Origin: Proteobacteria bacterium SG_bin6
GTDB taxonomy: Bacteria > Pseudomonadota > Alphaproteobacteria > Sphingomonadales > Sphingomonadaceae
NCBI GenBank assembly: GCA_002083435.1
Contig: LWDJ01000004.1
Location: 113,473 to 177,472, forward strand
Direction of reading: 5' to 3'
DNA: 64,000 nt
This document shows positions 46,269 to 55,267 of this stretch, piece after piece (the first letter of the stretch is position 1; every line of letters starts with the position of its first letter). Position numbers and translations under genes: made by a program. The notes under the pieces were generated by a model, which did not search any database, was not told where the DNA came from, and saw only the letters and a list, made by a program, of their open reading frames with translations.

Positions 46269-47243
46269 ATGAAAAGCTTCACCTACACCCGCGCCGAAAC
46301 CCCCGAAGCCGCGGTGGCGCAAGCCGCGGGGGGCGCGCGCTTCATCGCCGGGGGCACCAACCTGCTCGATCTGATGAAGCTGCAGATCGAAACGCCCGAA
46401 GCGCTGATCGACATCAGCCGCCTGCCGCTCGCCGAGGTGGAGCCGCACGAGGGCGGGCTGCGCATCGGCGCGCTCGCGATCAATTCGGACGTCGCCGCGC
46501 ACCCGCACGTGCGCGCGCGCTACCCGATGCTCGCCCGCGCGTTGCTTTCCGGCGCGTCGGCGCAGCTGCGCAACAAGGCGAGCGTGGGCGGCAATCTGCT
46601 CCAGCGCACGCGCTGCTATTTCTTCTACGATCCCGCCGCCCCCTGCAACAAGCGCGTGCCCGGCACTGGCTGCGCGGCGCAAGGCGGCTATAACCGCATC
46701 CACGCGATCCTGGGCGCGAGCGAGGCGTGCATCGCGACGCACCCGAGCGACATGGCGGTCGCCTTGCGCGCGCTCGACGCGGTGGTGCTGACGCTGGCGC
46801 CGGGCGGCGACCGGCGGCGCATCCCGCTCGCCGGCCTCTACCGCCTGCCGGGTGACACGCCGCAGCTTGAGCATGTGCTCGCGCCCGGCGAGCTGATCAC
46901 CCATGTCGAGCTGCCACCGCCGCCGCCCGGACGCCAGCTCTACCGGAAGGTGCGCGACCGGGCCTCCTACGCCTTCGCGCTCGTCTCGGTCGCGGCGGCA
47001 GTCGCGGTCGAGGACGGGGTGGTACGCGCCGCGCAGCTCGCGTTCGGCGGGCTCGCGCCGCTCCCTTGGCGCAGCGCCGAGGTCGAGACGGCGCTGATCG
47101 GCCGGCCGGCGACGCGCGAGACCTTCGCCACCGCCGCCGACGCGCTGCTCATGGGCGCGATGGGCCACGGCCATAACGACTTCAAGATCCCGCTCACGCG
47201 CCGCACGCTGATCGCCGCGCTGACTGAACTGACGGAGGCATAA
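46269..47243 (+). CDS. Molybdenum hydroxylase medium (FAD) subunit with 4Fe-4S loop, PaoB/YagS-like
   Basis: A 324-residue FAD-binding subunit. The N-terminal FAD motif includes GGARFIAGGTNLLDLMKL, and the second FAD stretch is ASVGGNLLQRTRC. A cysteine-rich insertion, RCYFFYDPAAPCNKRVPGTG with C-A-A following and SEACIATH downstream, matches the extra 4Fe-4S cluster loop of the PaoB and 4-hydroxybenzoyl-CoA reductase type. The C-terminal CODH-flavin domain ends in KIPLTRRTLIAALTEL. It lies 2 bp before the large subunit gene. Confidence 0.92.
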   Translation: MKSFTYTRAETPEAAVAQAAGGARFIAGGTNLLDLMKLQIETPEALIDISRLPLAEVEPHEGGLRIGALAINSDVAAHPHVRARYPMLARALLSGASAQLRNKASVGGNLLQRTRCYFFYDPAAPCNKRVPGTGCAAQGGYNRIHAILGASEACIATHPSDMAVALRALDAVVLTLAPGGDRRRIPLAGLYRLPGDTPQLEHVLAPGELITHVELPPPPPGRQLYRKVRDRASYAFALVSVAAAVAVEDGVVRAAQLAFGGLAPLPWRSAEVETALIGRPATRETFATAADALLMGAMGHGHNDFKIPLTRRTLIAALTELTEA

Positions 47244-47245
47244 CC

Positions 47246-49459
47246 ATGGCCGAATTCCGCATGGATGCCGATTACGGCCCCTCCGCGCTCGGTCGCGGGG
47301 TGCAGGGGCTGCTCGGCGCGCCGATCGACCGCGTCGATGGTGTCGCCAAGGTGACGGGCGCCGCGCGCTACGCCGCCGAGCACCAGCCGCAAGGCAAGCT
47401 CGCTTACGGCTTCCCGATCACCGCGAGCGTCGCGACCGGCGCGGTCAAATCGCTCGACAAGACCAAGGCCGAGGCGATGCCGGGGGTGATCGCGATCATC
47501 ACCGACGATCCCCGCCTGCCGCGCGAATCGCACATCATCCGCGCCGAACGGATGCCGGCGAATGACGGTACGCTTGAAAGCTATGGCCAGATCCTGGGCC
47601 TGGCGGTGGCCGAAAGCTTCGAGGCGGCGCGCGCGGCGGCCTATGCGGTGAAGGTCGATTATGTCGCGGTGAAGGGCGAGTACGACACCCGCGCCGCCGC
47701 GCATAAGGCGCAGGACCCGCACCAGGGCGCGATGCTGCCCAATGTGATCAAGGGTGATGTCGACGCGGCGATGGCGGCGGCGGAGGTGGCGATCGACGTT
47801 ACCTATTCCACCCCCTTCCAGGTTCACGCCGCGATGGAGCCGCACGCGGCGATCGCCGAATGGCAGGGCGACGAACTGACGCTCTACGGTTCGATCCAGA
47901 TCATGCGCGGCTTCACCCCGGTGCTCGCCAATTCGCTGGGGGTGCCGATCGACAAGATCCATGTGCTGTCCCCCTATATCGGCGGCGGGTTCGGCGGGAA
48001 GATCGGCGGGCCGGAGACGCTGCTCGCCGCGATCGCCGCGCAGCAGATCGGGCGGCCGGTGAAGGTGCAGCTCACGCGTCAGCAGCTGTTCCATGCGATC
48101 TATGGCCGATCGGACACCCACCAGCGCATCCGCCTCGCCGCCACCCGCGACGGCAAGCTGACGGCGATCGCGCAGGACAGTCTCGTCAGCCAGAAAACCG
48201 GTCTCGGTTTTTTCGAGCCCGTCGCGCTCGGCGCGCTGTCGCTCTACGCGGGCGAGAATCGCCGCTTCACCACGCGGATCGCCAAGATCAACGTCACCCC
48301 CGCCGGCGCCGTCCGCGCGCCGGGCGAGGCGGTGGGGATGATGGCGCTGGAAACCGCGATGGACGAGATGGCGGAAAAGCTCGGCATGGACCCCATCGCC
48401 TTCCGCAAGGCCAATGAGCCGACGAGCGACCCGACCAGCGGCGCCCCCTTCTCCACCCGCCGCCTGATCGATTGCTATGACGAGGGCGCCAAGCGCTTCG
48501 GCTGGGATCGGCGGGTGGCGACGCCCGGCGCGCGGCGCGAGGGTGATTGGCTAATCGGCATGGGCATGGCGACGGCGGCGCGCGTCAACTTCCTCGCCGA
48601 CAGCAAGGCACGCGTCCGCCTGACGCCCGAGGGCCATGCCGAGATCGAAACCGATATGACCGATATCGGCACCGGCACCTACACCATCCTGGCGCAGGTG
48701 GCGGGTGAGGCGCTCGGCCTGCCGATCGGGGCGGTGAAGGTGCGGCTGGGCGATTCGCGCGATCCTTCGGGCGCGGGTTCGGGCGGCTCGTTCGGCGCGG
48801 CGTCGAGCACGTCGTCGGTGCTGATCGCCTGCGACGCGATCGTCGCCGAACTCGCGCGGCGGATGGGCACGGCGCCCGAGGAAATGACGCTGAAGGACGG
48901 CCACGCCATCGCCGGCAACCGACGGGTGGCGCTCAGCGATCTCGTCGGCGGCGCGGCGATCGAGGAAATCGGCGTGCTCACCCCCGGACGCAACTCGCGC
49001 AGCTGGAGCCAGGGCACGTTCGGCGCGCAATTCGCCGAAGTGGGCGTCCATGTGGTGACCGGCGAAGTGCGTGTGCGCCGCCTGCTCGGCGTGTTCGATT
49101 GCGGGCGCATCCTCAACGCCAAGACCGCGCGCAGCCAGGCGATCGGCGGGATGATCTGGGGCCTGGGCTATGCGCTGCACGAAGCCGCCGTGCTCGATCC
49201 GCGCACCGGCGCTTATGTGAACCGCGACTTGGCCGAATATCACATCCCGGTGAACGCCGATGTGCCGCAGATCGAGGCCTATTTCATCGAGGAGATCGAT
49301 CCCCATGCGAGCCCCGTTGGCGCCAAGGGGCTGGGCGAGCTGGGCATTTCCGGCGTGGGCGCGGCGGTGACCAACGCGGTGTACAACGCCTGCGGCGTGC
49401 GCGCGCGCGACTGGCCGATGACGCTCGACCAGATTTTGCCGGGATTGCCGGGGGTTTGA
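47246..49459 (+). CDS. Molybdenum hydroxylase large (molybdopterin) subunit, PaoC/YagR-like
   Basis: A 737-residue Mo-cofactor subunit. It carries IDRVDGVAKVTGAARYAAE at the start, the IGGGFGGKIGGPETLL Moco-binding Gly motif, FTTRIAKINVTPAGAVRAPG and the catalytic Glu region GAKGLGELGISGVGAAVTNA near the C-terminus. The overall order matches the aldehyde oxidoreductase family of molybdenum hydroxylases. Substrate is probably an aldehyde or heterocycle, but cannot be pinned down. It is the third structural gene in the operon and is followed by three REP-like units, then xdhC. Confidence 0.93.
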   Translation: MAEFRMDADYGPSALGRGVQGLLGAPIDRVDGVAKVTGAARYAAEHQPQGKLAYGFPITASVATGAVKSLDKTKAEAMPGVIAIITDDPRLPRESHIIRAERMPANDGTLESYGQILGLAVAESFEAARAAAYAVKVDYVAVKGEYDTRAAAHKAQDPHQGAMLPNVIKGDVDAAMAAAEVAIDVTYSTPFQVHAAMEPHAAIAEWQGDELTLYGSIQIMRGFTPVLANSLGVPIDKIHVLSPYIGGGFGGKIGGPETLLAAIAAQQIGRPVKVQLTRQQLFHAIYGRSDTHQRIRLAATRDGKLTAIAQDSLVSQKTGLGFFEPVALGALSLYAGENRRFTTRIAKINVTPAGAVRAPGEAVGMMALETAMDEMAEKLGMDPIAFRKANEPTSDPTSGAPFSTRRLIDCYDEGAKRFGWDRRVATPGARREGDWLIGMGMATAARVNFLADSKARVRLTPEGHAEIETDMTDIGTGTYTILAQVAGEALGLPIGAVKVRLGDSRDPSGAGSGGSFGAASSTSSVLIACDAIVAELARRMGTAPEEMTLKDGHAIAGNRRVALSDLVGGAAIEEIGVLTPGRNSRSWSQGTFGAQFAEVGVHVVTGEVRVRRLLGVFDCGRILNAKTARSQAIGGMIWGLGYALHEAAVLDPRTGAYVNRDLAEYHIPVNADVPQIEAYFIEEIDPHASPVGAKGLGELGISGVGAAVTNAVYNACGVRARDWPMTLDQILPGLPGV

Positions 49460-49471
49460 GGGGGGGGAGAC

Positions 49472-49635
49472 AAGCCCCTCTCCCAAACCCTCTCCCCTAA
49501 AGGGGAGAGGGTTTTAAAAAGCGCGACGCACTAGCCCTCTCCCCTTTAGGGGAGAGGGTTGGGAGAGGGGCCGATGCCAAGCGGAACAGAAAAGCCCTCT
49601 CCCGTTTACGGGAGAGGGTTGGGTGAGGGCCTTCC
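49472..49635. repeat. Three tandem REP-like hairpins between the large subunit and xdhC genes
   Basis: Core stems: AAACCCTCTCCCCT / AGGGGAGAGGGTTT (49485-49498 and 49501-49514, 14 bp), CCCTCTCCCCT / AGGGGAGAGGG (49535-49545 and 49548-49558) and CCCTCTCCCGT / ACGGGAGAGGG (49595-49605 and 49608-49618). The third differs from the second by a matched pair of changes that keeps pairing. Units are flanked by TTGGGAGAGGGGC or TTGGGTGAGGGCC arms. Possible mRNA stabiliser or attenuator within the operon. Confidence 0.88.
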
Positions 49636-49671
49636 AGCGCGCAACACCCGATCAACCACAGGACCAAAATC

Positions 49672-50586
49672 ATGGCCGATAACGACTCCGTCCTCGCCGC
49701 CGCCGCGCAATGGGCCGGCGCGCCGCTCGCGCTGGCGACCGTGGTTTCGACGTGGGGTTCGGCGCCCCGGCCGCGTGGCAGCCATATGCTGGTGCATGGC
49801 GATGGCCGCTTCGAGGGCTCGGTCTCGGGCGGCTGCGTCGAGAGCGACATCCTCGCGACCGCCGCGCAAGTGATCGCCGGCGCCCCGGCCGTCCTCAAAC
49901 ATTATGGCGTCGCCGATGACGCCGCCTGGGAAGTCGGCCTGCCGTGCGGCGGCAAGATCGACGTGCTGGTCCAGCCGGTGCGCGACGATGGTTTCCCACC
50001 CGACCTGTTCGCCGCGATCGCCGAAGCGCGGGCGCGCGGCGAGGCGTTCAGCGTCGCGACCGATCTTGCCAGCGGCCAGTCGCGCGAGGGCAGCGCGGGC
50101 GCGTTCGTCAACCGTTACGACCCGCCGCGCCGCCTGCTGATCGTCGGCGCGGTGCAGATCGCGCAGGCGCTCGCCGGCCTCGCGCGTGAACTGGGGATCG
50201 CCGTGACCGTGATCGATCCGCGCGCGCGCTTCCTGACCGAGGAGCGCTTCCCCGGGGTGACGCTCGACGATCGCTGGCCCGACGAGGCGATCGAAGCGCT
50301 CAAGCCCGATCCCGCGACCGCGATCGTGACCTTGAGCCACGACATCAAGATCGACGATCCCGCGCTGATCGCCGGCCTCGCCTCGCCCGCTGCCTATATC
50401 GGCTCCCTGGGCTCGCGGCGCAGCCATGCCGCGCGGGTCGAGCGGTTGCAGGCGGCGGGCGTCGGAGAGGACGCCATCGCCCGCATCGACGCGCCGGTCG
50501 GGCTCGACATCGGCGCGATCGGGCCGGCGGAGATCGCGCTGTCGATCGCCGCCGCGATGGTGGGCGCCTTTAATGGTCGACGCTAG
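49672..50586 (+). CDS. xdhC: XdhC family molybdenum cofactor insertion protein
   Basis: A 304-residue chaperone that binds sulfurated Moco and inserts it into the molybdoenzyme. The N-terminal XdhC/CoxI region includes ALATVVSTWGSAPRPRGSHM and GGCVESDILATA, and the C-terminal Rossmann-like XdhC_C domain has RLLIVGAVQIAQALAGLA, DPRARFLTEERFPG and the GSLGSRRSHAARVERLQAAG segment. It lies downstream of the three subunit genes and overlaps the MocA-like gene by 14 bp, the classical layout for maturation factors of this enzyme family. Confidence 0.92.
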   Translation: MADNDSVLAAAAQWAGAPLALATVVSTWGSAPRPRGSHMLVHGDGRFEGSVSGGCVESDILATAAQVIAGAPAVLKHYGVADDAAWEVGLPCGGKIDVLVQPVRDDGFPPDLFAAIAEARARGEAFSVATDLASGQSREGSAGAFVNRYDPPRRLLIVGAVQIAQALAGLARELGIAVTVIDPRARFLTEERFPGVTLDDRWPDEAIEALKPDPATAIVTLSHDIKIDDPALIAGLASPAAYIGSLGSRRSHAARVERLQAAGVGEDAIARIDAPVGLDIGAIGPAEIALSIAAAMVGAFNGRR

Positions 50587-51142
50587 CCGCACCTTGCTCG
50601 CGCTGCTCGCCGCCGGGCGCTCCGAGCGGTTCGGGCCCGATGACAAGCTCGCCGCCGATTTCCTTGGCCGCCCGCTCGCCAGCCATGTCGCGACCGCGCT
50701 GGAAGCGGTGCCGTTCCTCACGCGCGTCGCGATCGTCTCAAGCACCGGGGTCGCCTTTCCCGGCTATCGGCGGATCGAGAACCCGGCGCCAGACACCGGC
50801 CTGTCGGGATCGGTACGGCTGGCGGCGCAGGGGGCGCGCGATTGTGGCGCGGCGGCGCTGCTGATCGCCCTCGCCGACATGCCGCGCGTGACGGCGGCGC
50901 AGATCCTTCGCCTGCTCGACGCGGCGCAAACGGCGGACGCGGTGATCGCCTCCAGCGACGGCACGCGCCCCTCGCCGCCAGCGCTTTTCGCCGCCGGGCG
51001 TTTCGCCGAACTGCTCGCGCTCGAAGGCGATCACGGCGCGCGGGCATTGATCCAAGGCGGGGTGCACATCGTCACCAGTCCGCAGGAGCTGATCGACATC
51101 GACACGCCCGAGGATCTGGCGCGGCTGCGGGCGCTGGCCTGA
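50573..51142 (+). CDS. MobA/MocA-like molybdenum cofactor nucleotidyltransferase
   Basis: A 189-residue NTP-transferase. The nucleotide-binding signature is LALLAAGRSERFGPDDKLAA, followed by LGRPLASHVATALE, and the metal-binding Asp lies in LIALADMPRVTA. The C-terminal strand ends VTSPQELIDIDTPEDLARLR. In operons with XdhC and a PaoABC-like enzyme this protein is expected to be MocA, which attaches CMP to Moco for xanthine-oxidase-family enzymes. It starts 14 bp before the xdhC stop. Convergent with the GH5-like gene, whose end is 4 bp away. Confidence 0.88.
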   Translation: MVDASRTLLALLAAGRSERFGPDDKLAADFLGRPLASHVATALEAVPFLTRVAIVSSTGVAFPGYRRIENPAPDTGLSGSVRLAAQGARDCGAAALLIALADMPRVTAAQILRLLDAAQTADAVIASSDGTRPSPPALFAAGRFAELLALEGDHGARALIQGGVHIVTSPQELIDIDTPEDLARLRALA

Positions 51143-51146
51143 GCGG

Positions 51147-52283
51147 TCAGGCCGCCGCGCGGCCTTGATCGGCCGCGTCGGGCGCTCCCACGCCGCCCAC
51201 CGCCACGATCGGCCAATGTGGCGCGCGGGCGTCGATCCGGGCGATCAGGCGCAGGAACTCGACCTCGGCGGGATCGTGCGCGGCGCCATCGACCTCGAAA
51301 ATGTCGTGGAACCAGGGCTCACCCACCCCGCCGAAACCCTTTTCCTGCCAGGCGACCCAGGGCAGATGCGTTTGCGTTTTGCCGCGCACCAGCCCCCAGC
51401 AGATCGCGCCCACCCCTTCCACGCGCGCGATCGGCAGGATCGACTGGAACGTGCTTCCCGCCGGGCGCGCCATGAACTCGCTGCACAGGACCGGCCGCCC
51501 CCAGGCGCTGAGCCACGCAATGCGCCGCGCGAAGTCAGCGGCGTCGCCGTAATTGTGGAACGAGACGATGTCCGATTCGTCCAGCTGCGCGCGTTGCAGC
51601 TCGGTAAGCTTGTCGGGCGCGGACCAGTCCCCCAGCCAGATGCCGCTCGTCAGCGGCTGGCTGGGCGCCGCGCCTCGCGCCCAGGCGAAAGCCGCGCGGA
51701 GCACCGGCAGCACCAGCGCCGCCTTGGCGCTCAGCTCGGCCGGGTCGCACGCCGAAACCTCGGCGCCATTATCGGGCTCGTTCCACACGTCCCACGCGAT
51801 CACGCGGCGGTCCTGGGCGAAATGCGCGACCACGCCCTCGACATAAGCGCGCAGCCGCGGATGCTGCGCGGGATCGGCGAGCGCCGCCGGCCCGGGCGCC
51901 TGCAACCAGCCCGAGTTATGCACCCCGTCGACCGGATGCGGCTGTGGCCCCAGCGCCGGATCGGGCCGCCAGCATGAGTCGAACAGCACCAGCATCACGC
52001 CGATGCCGCGCGCCTCGGCCGCCGCGAGCAGGTGCTCGACGCGCGCCAGTAAGCCCGGCGCGTCGTCCACCCACAGCAGATCGTGGAGATACACCCGCGC
52101 CACGTTCATCCCCGCCGACGCCGCCAGCGTCAGCTCGCGCTCGATCGTCGGCAGGTCGAAGGTGGCCGCCTGCCACATTTCGAGCTGGTTGATCGCGGTC
52201 GAGGGGGTGAAATTGCAGCCCATCAGCCAGGGCTGCGCGCCATGCCAGGCCGCTGCCGCTTCCGCCGTCCATCGCTCGCGCAT
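51147..52283 (-). CDS. GH5-like glycoside hydrolase (cellulase family)
   Basis: A 378-residue protein with the (beta/alpha)8 GH-A clan pattern: AWHGAQPWLMGCNFTPSTAI at the start, the acid/base Glu in VIAWDVWNEPDNGAEV, an aromatic-rich FHNYGD strand, and the nucleophile Glu in PVLCSEFMARPAG. No signal peptide is visible, so it is probably cytosolic. The spacing of the two Glu residues (about 110) fits GH5. The sugar substrate (glucan, mannan or xylan) is not determinable from these motifs. Confidence 0.8.
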   Translation of the reverse strand: MRERWTAEAAAAWHGAQPWLMGCNFTPSTAINQLEMWQAATFDLPTIERELTLAASAGMNVARVYLHDLLWVDDAPGLLARVEHLLAAAEARGIGVMLVLFDSCWRPDPALGPQPHPVDGVHNSGWLQAPGPAALADPAQHPRLRAYVEGVVAHFAQDRRVIAWDVWNEPDNGAEVSACDPAELSAKAALVLPVLRAAFAWARGAAPSQPLTSGIWLGDWSAPDKLTELQRAQLDESDIVSFHNYGDAADFARRIAWLSAWGRPVLCSEFMARPAGSTFQSILPIARVEGVGAICWGLVRGKTQTHLPWVAWQEKGFGGVGEPWFHDIFEVDGAAHDPAEVEFLRLIARIDARAPHWPIVAVGGVGAPDAADQGRAAA

Positions 52284-52460
52284 CGTCGCATCCCGCTTGC
52301 CGCCGATCGCTCTGCCAATGCGCGCGTGAAGCGCTCCTGAATATTGCGGAATTCCCCGGACTTACCGCTACGCGCTGGCAAGAGTCGTTGTCAGCTTCGC
52401 CGCATCGGCGACCGCCCGCGCTGGTTCAGCTCTGCTGAAACACTCACCAATGTGCCATGC

Positions 52461-52559
52461 CCGCCACACCGCGCGGTGATACTCGGTGGGCGCCATGCCC
52501 ATCAGCTGCCGGAGCAGCTGGGCGAGGTCTGAGGCGCGCCATAGCCGACAGCGATCACG
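52461..52559 (-). pseudogene. Remnant of an AraC-family regulator (frameshifted C-terminal fragment)
   Basis: On the minus strand one frame reads VIAVGYGA (52558-52535) and, after a one-base frame change near 52535, another frame reads RASDLAQLLRQLMGMAPTEYHRAV (52536-52465). Together they match the second helix-turn-helix end of AraC regulators (AVGYGxAS..., MGMxPTEYRR). There is no intact N-terminal part. The 375-bp frame covering 52368-52742 overlaps the tRNA-Leu gene and is not a real protein. Fragment only about 33 codons long, so low certainty. Confidence 0.5.
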
Positions 52560-52661
52560 CTGGTTGATCGCTCCCGCGCGGACGGTCCGTTCGCCCTGGA
52601 TAGCCAGAACGCCCGGCGGCCAGCTTGCCGGCATGCCGCGTGTTTGGTGCCTTAGGGAGCC

Positions 52662-52748
52662 TGGTGCGGGCGGTCGGACTCGAACCGACATTCTGTTGCC
52701 AGAGGCGGATTTTGAGTCCGCTGCGTCTACCAATTCCGCCACGCCCGC
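52662..52748 (-). tRNA. tRNA-Leu (anticodon CAA)
   Basis: Cloverleaf read on the minus strand: acceptor stem GCGGGCG / CGCCCGC (7 bp), D-loop around GGTAGACGC, anticodon stem GCGGA / TCCGC with loop CTCAAAA giving anticodon CAA, a long variable arm (CTCTGGCAACAGAAT) as expected for Leu, and TTCGAGTCC in the T-loop. The discriminator is A and the CCA end is encoded in the DNA (52662-52664). Reads UUG codons. Confidence 0.95.
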
Positions 52749-52823
52749 GTGCGAGGCGCCCCGCCGATGCCATGCGCGCGCGCGCGCGTCCAGCCCCTTG
52801 CCGTCGCGCGCGACCTTGGGCGG

Positions 52824-55163
52824 CTAGCGGGCGATGCGGAAGGTGAGCCCGATGATCCGCGGGTCGCTCGGCAGGCCCAGGATCAGCCCCGAATTGCCCG
52901 CCTGGACCGTTACGTTCTGGAGATACGCCTCGTCGAACAGGTTGCGCACGAACAGCGCCACCTCCCACCCCGCCGGCGCGCGATAGCCGAGCGTCGCGTT
53001 GGTGAGGTTATAGGCATTGATATAAGTGAAGCGCGACAGCGAGGGATCGCCATAATAGCCGCTGCGCCAATTGCTGTCGGCATGGAGATAGGCCTTGCCG
53101 CGCACCCCCAGCGCAGCGAGCGAGCGGTCGATGTCGAAGCCGAAGCTCACCGACCAGCGCGGCAGGCCGGCCAGTGGCCGCCCGGTCAGGTCGCACGCCT
53201 GAGTGCCCGCCGTTTGCAGTTCGAGCGGACACGGCCCCGCTGGATAACGCGCATAGGTGCCGTTCGCATAAGCCAGCCCTCCGCGCAGCACGACGTCACG
53301 CGCCGGCCGGGCGACCGCGTCCGCCTCGAACCCCGACACGGTCACCTTGGGGATGTTCGACAGATAACCGCGCAGCGCGACCGTCTGGCTCGAATCGACG
53401 ATCGTCGCCTGGAAATCGGTGACTTCGGTATAATAGCCGGTGAGGTTGAGCTCGACCCGCTTGGCGAACCAGCTCGTCTTCAGCCCGACTTCGTAAGTGG
53501 TGTTGAGCTCGGGCCGGATCACCGCTGTGGCCAGCGCCGGCCGGTTCGCGGCATCGAGCGGCAGTCCCGACACGTTGATCCCCCCCGATTTGAAGCCGCG
53601 CGCATAGCTTGCATAGGCGAGCACGTTCGGCGCCGGCTGATAGGCGATATTGGCGCGGCCCGAGAGATTGCCCTCGCGGTTCGCCGCCGAATAGCTTTGC
53701 GGCCGCAGCACCGAGAGCTGGGCGTTGATCAGCCGGGGATCGGTGACGGCGGGGCCGCCGCCCACGGTCGTGGTGTAATCGGCCGACTTCTCCTCATAGG
53801 TATAGCGCAGGCCCCCGGTGAGTGTGAGGGCGGGGGTGACGCGCCAATTGGCCTCGCCGAACACCGCGACGCTATCGGTGCGGAAGCGGGTGCGACCGTC
53901 CTGGCCATAACCATCGAGCAGATTGGCCGGGAATTGCGATGGCGGCCCCAGCAGCCAATAAGCGCCCGCCGGGCCGTAAATGCTGATCGGCTGTCCGCTG
54001 ATCTTCTGGTAGAAATAATAGAGTCCCACGACATAGCTCAGCCGCCGGTCGCCGTTCGAGGCCAGCCGCACCTCATGGCTATACTGGTCCTGGCGTGAGG
54101 GGATGCGCTGGGTGAGCTGGATCGGCAGCCCGGTATAGTCCCGGTCGTTCGCCGCGTCCCACCGCCAGAAGCGCCACGCGCTGACCGAGGTGAGCGTAGC
54201 CGGGCCCAGATTCCAGTCGCCGATCAGGCTGATGCCGCCTTCATTGGTGTTGACCCCCACCGGCGCGTCGATGTCGGTCAACCGGTCGGCGTAGTTCAGG
54301 CTCGCCGGCGCGTAGTTCGCCCCCGCCGCGAGCGCCGGATATTGCCGCGCCACGGCGCGCAGGCTCTGCCCGACGCGCAGATAGACCTGCGTGCAGCAGG
54401 CGCTGTCGAAGCTGGAATAATCGACGCTGAGGCGAAAACGGACAGCATTGCTCGGCGCGATCAGCAACTGGCCGCGTAACGCGGCGTTGTTGACGCTGTT
54501 CTCATCCTCGCGCCGGCGGACATTATAGATCACCCCATCGCGCCGGGTAAGCAGCGCCGACAGCCGCGCGGCGATCGTGTCGCCCAGGATCGGCCCCGAA
54601 ACGGCGGCACGCGCCTGCACCAGATTATAGCTGCCATAGGAAAATTCCGCCGTGCCTTCGGGCGTGAAGCTCGGCGCCTTGGTGGTGATGTTGATCGCGC
54701 CGGCGGTGGTGTTCTTGCCGAACAAGGTGCCCTGCGGCCCGCGCAGCACCTCCACCTGCTCCAGATCGACGAAATCGAACGCCGCCGTCGCGGGCCGCGC
54801 GTGATAAACCTGATCGACATAATAGCCGACGCCGGGCTCGAGCCCGTCATTCGCCTGGCTCACCGCGACGACGCTGCTGCCGAGCCCGCGAATGGTGAAG
54901 GCGGTGTTGCGCGGGTTGGCCGAGCTGTAATTGAGGCTCGGCACCAGCACCGTCAGCCCCTGGGTGTTCACCGTATAGCTGCGCTCGATCAGCGGCGCGT
55001 CGACCACTGAAATCGCCGCCGGCACGCTCTGCACCGGCTCGGGCCGGCGGCGCGCGGTCACAGTGACGTCAGCCGGCGCCTCGGCCGATGGCAGCGGATC
55101 GGCGGCGGCCGTCGCCGGCGACACGGCATTGGCAGCGAGCGCCAAGCCCCAGAAAAACGGCAT
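52824..55163 (-). CDS. TonB-dependent outer-membrane receptor, possibly molybdenum-regulated
   Basis: About 779 residues. The signal peptide is MPFFWGLALAANAVSPATA; the plug domain has DVTVTARRRPEPVQSVPAAI, a central FTIRGLGSSVV and the VEVLRGPQGTLFGKNTTAGA segment; the rest is a 22-strand barrel ending in IIGLTFRIAR. The ATG at 55163 has GGGGGGAAA directly before it; an upstream ATG 15 codons earlier is unlikely. Such receptors import scarce or large ligands with TonB-ExbBD energy. The 22-bp palindrome 22-43 bp upstream looks like a ModE box, and a ModE-type gene is divergent, so molybdate or a Mo chelate is a candidate ligand (inference). No dedicated inner-membrane transporter is adjacent. 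Confidence 0.92.
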   Translation of the reverse strand: MPFFWGLALAANAVSPATAAADPLPSAEAPADVTVTARRRPEPVQSVPAAISVVDAPLIERSYTVNTQGLTVLVPSLNYSSANPRNTAFTIRGLGSSVVAVSQANDGLEPGVGYYVDQVYHARPATAAFDFVDLEQVEVLRGPQGTLFGKNTTAGAINITTKAPSFTPEGTAEFSYGSYNLVQARAAVSGPILGDTIAARLSALLTRRDGVIYNVRRREDENSVNNAALRGQLLIAPSNAVRFRLSVDYSSFDSACCTQVYLRVGQSLRAVARQYPALAAGANYAPASLNYADRLTDIDAPVGVNTNEGGISLIGDWNLGPATLTSVSAWRFWRWDAANDRDYTGLPIQLTQRIPSRQDQYSHEVRLASNGDRRLSYVVGLYYFYQKISGQPISIYGPAGAYWLLGPPSQFPANLLDGYGQDGRTRFRTDSVAVFGEANWRVTPALTLTGGLRYTYEEKSADYTTTVGGGPAVTDPRLINAQLSVLRPQSYSAANREGNLSGRANIAYQPAPNVLAYASYARGFKSGGINVSGLPLDAANRPALATAVIRPELNTTYEVGLKTSWFAKRVELNLTGYYTEVTDFQATIVDSSQTVALRGYLSNIPKVTVSGFEADAVARPARDVVLRGGLAYANGTYARYPAGPCPLELQTAGTQACDLTGRPLAGLPRWSVSFGFDIDRSLAALGVRGKAYLHADSNWRSGYYGDPSLSRFTYINAYNLTNATLGYRAPAGWEVALFVRNLFDEAYLQNVTVQAGNSGLILGLPSDPRIIGLTFRIAR

Positions 55164-55184
55164 TTTCCCCCCATGTTTCGAGTC

Positions 55185-55206
55185 GCTATATACGTTCGTA
55201 TATAGC
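55185..55206. promoter_or_regulatory. Putative ModE operator between receptor and ModE-like gene
   Basis: A perfect 10-bp inverted repeat, GCTATATACG and CGTATATAGC, separated by TT. The two TATATA cores (55187-55192 and 55199-55204) are 6 bp apart, like the ModE consensus (CGnTATATA-N6-TATATAnCG). It lies 22-43 bp upstream of the receptor start and 62 bp before the GTG of the divergent gene, so it could control both. Binding by ModE is inferred, not shown. Confidence 0.7.
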
Positions 55207-55267
55207 ATTGCCGGGTCCAGAAAAGGGGGTCATTGCCTGGCGCCGCGATCGGCGACACTATGCCGGC

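Noticed and set aside
52368..52742. 124-codon open frame covering the tRNA-Leu gene and the AraC remnant
   Set aside because: More than a third of it is the antisense-free copy of the tRNA itself, and only a short part resembles AraC, so it is not a real protein.
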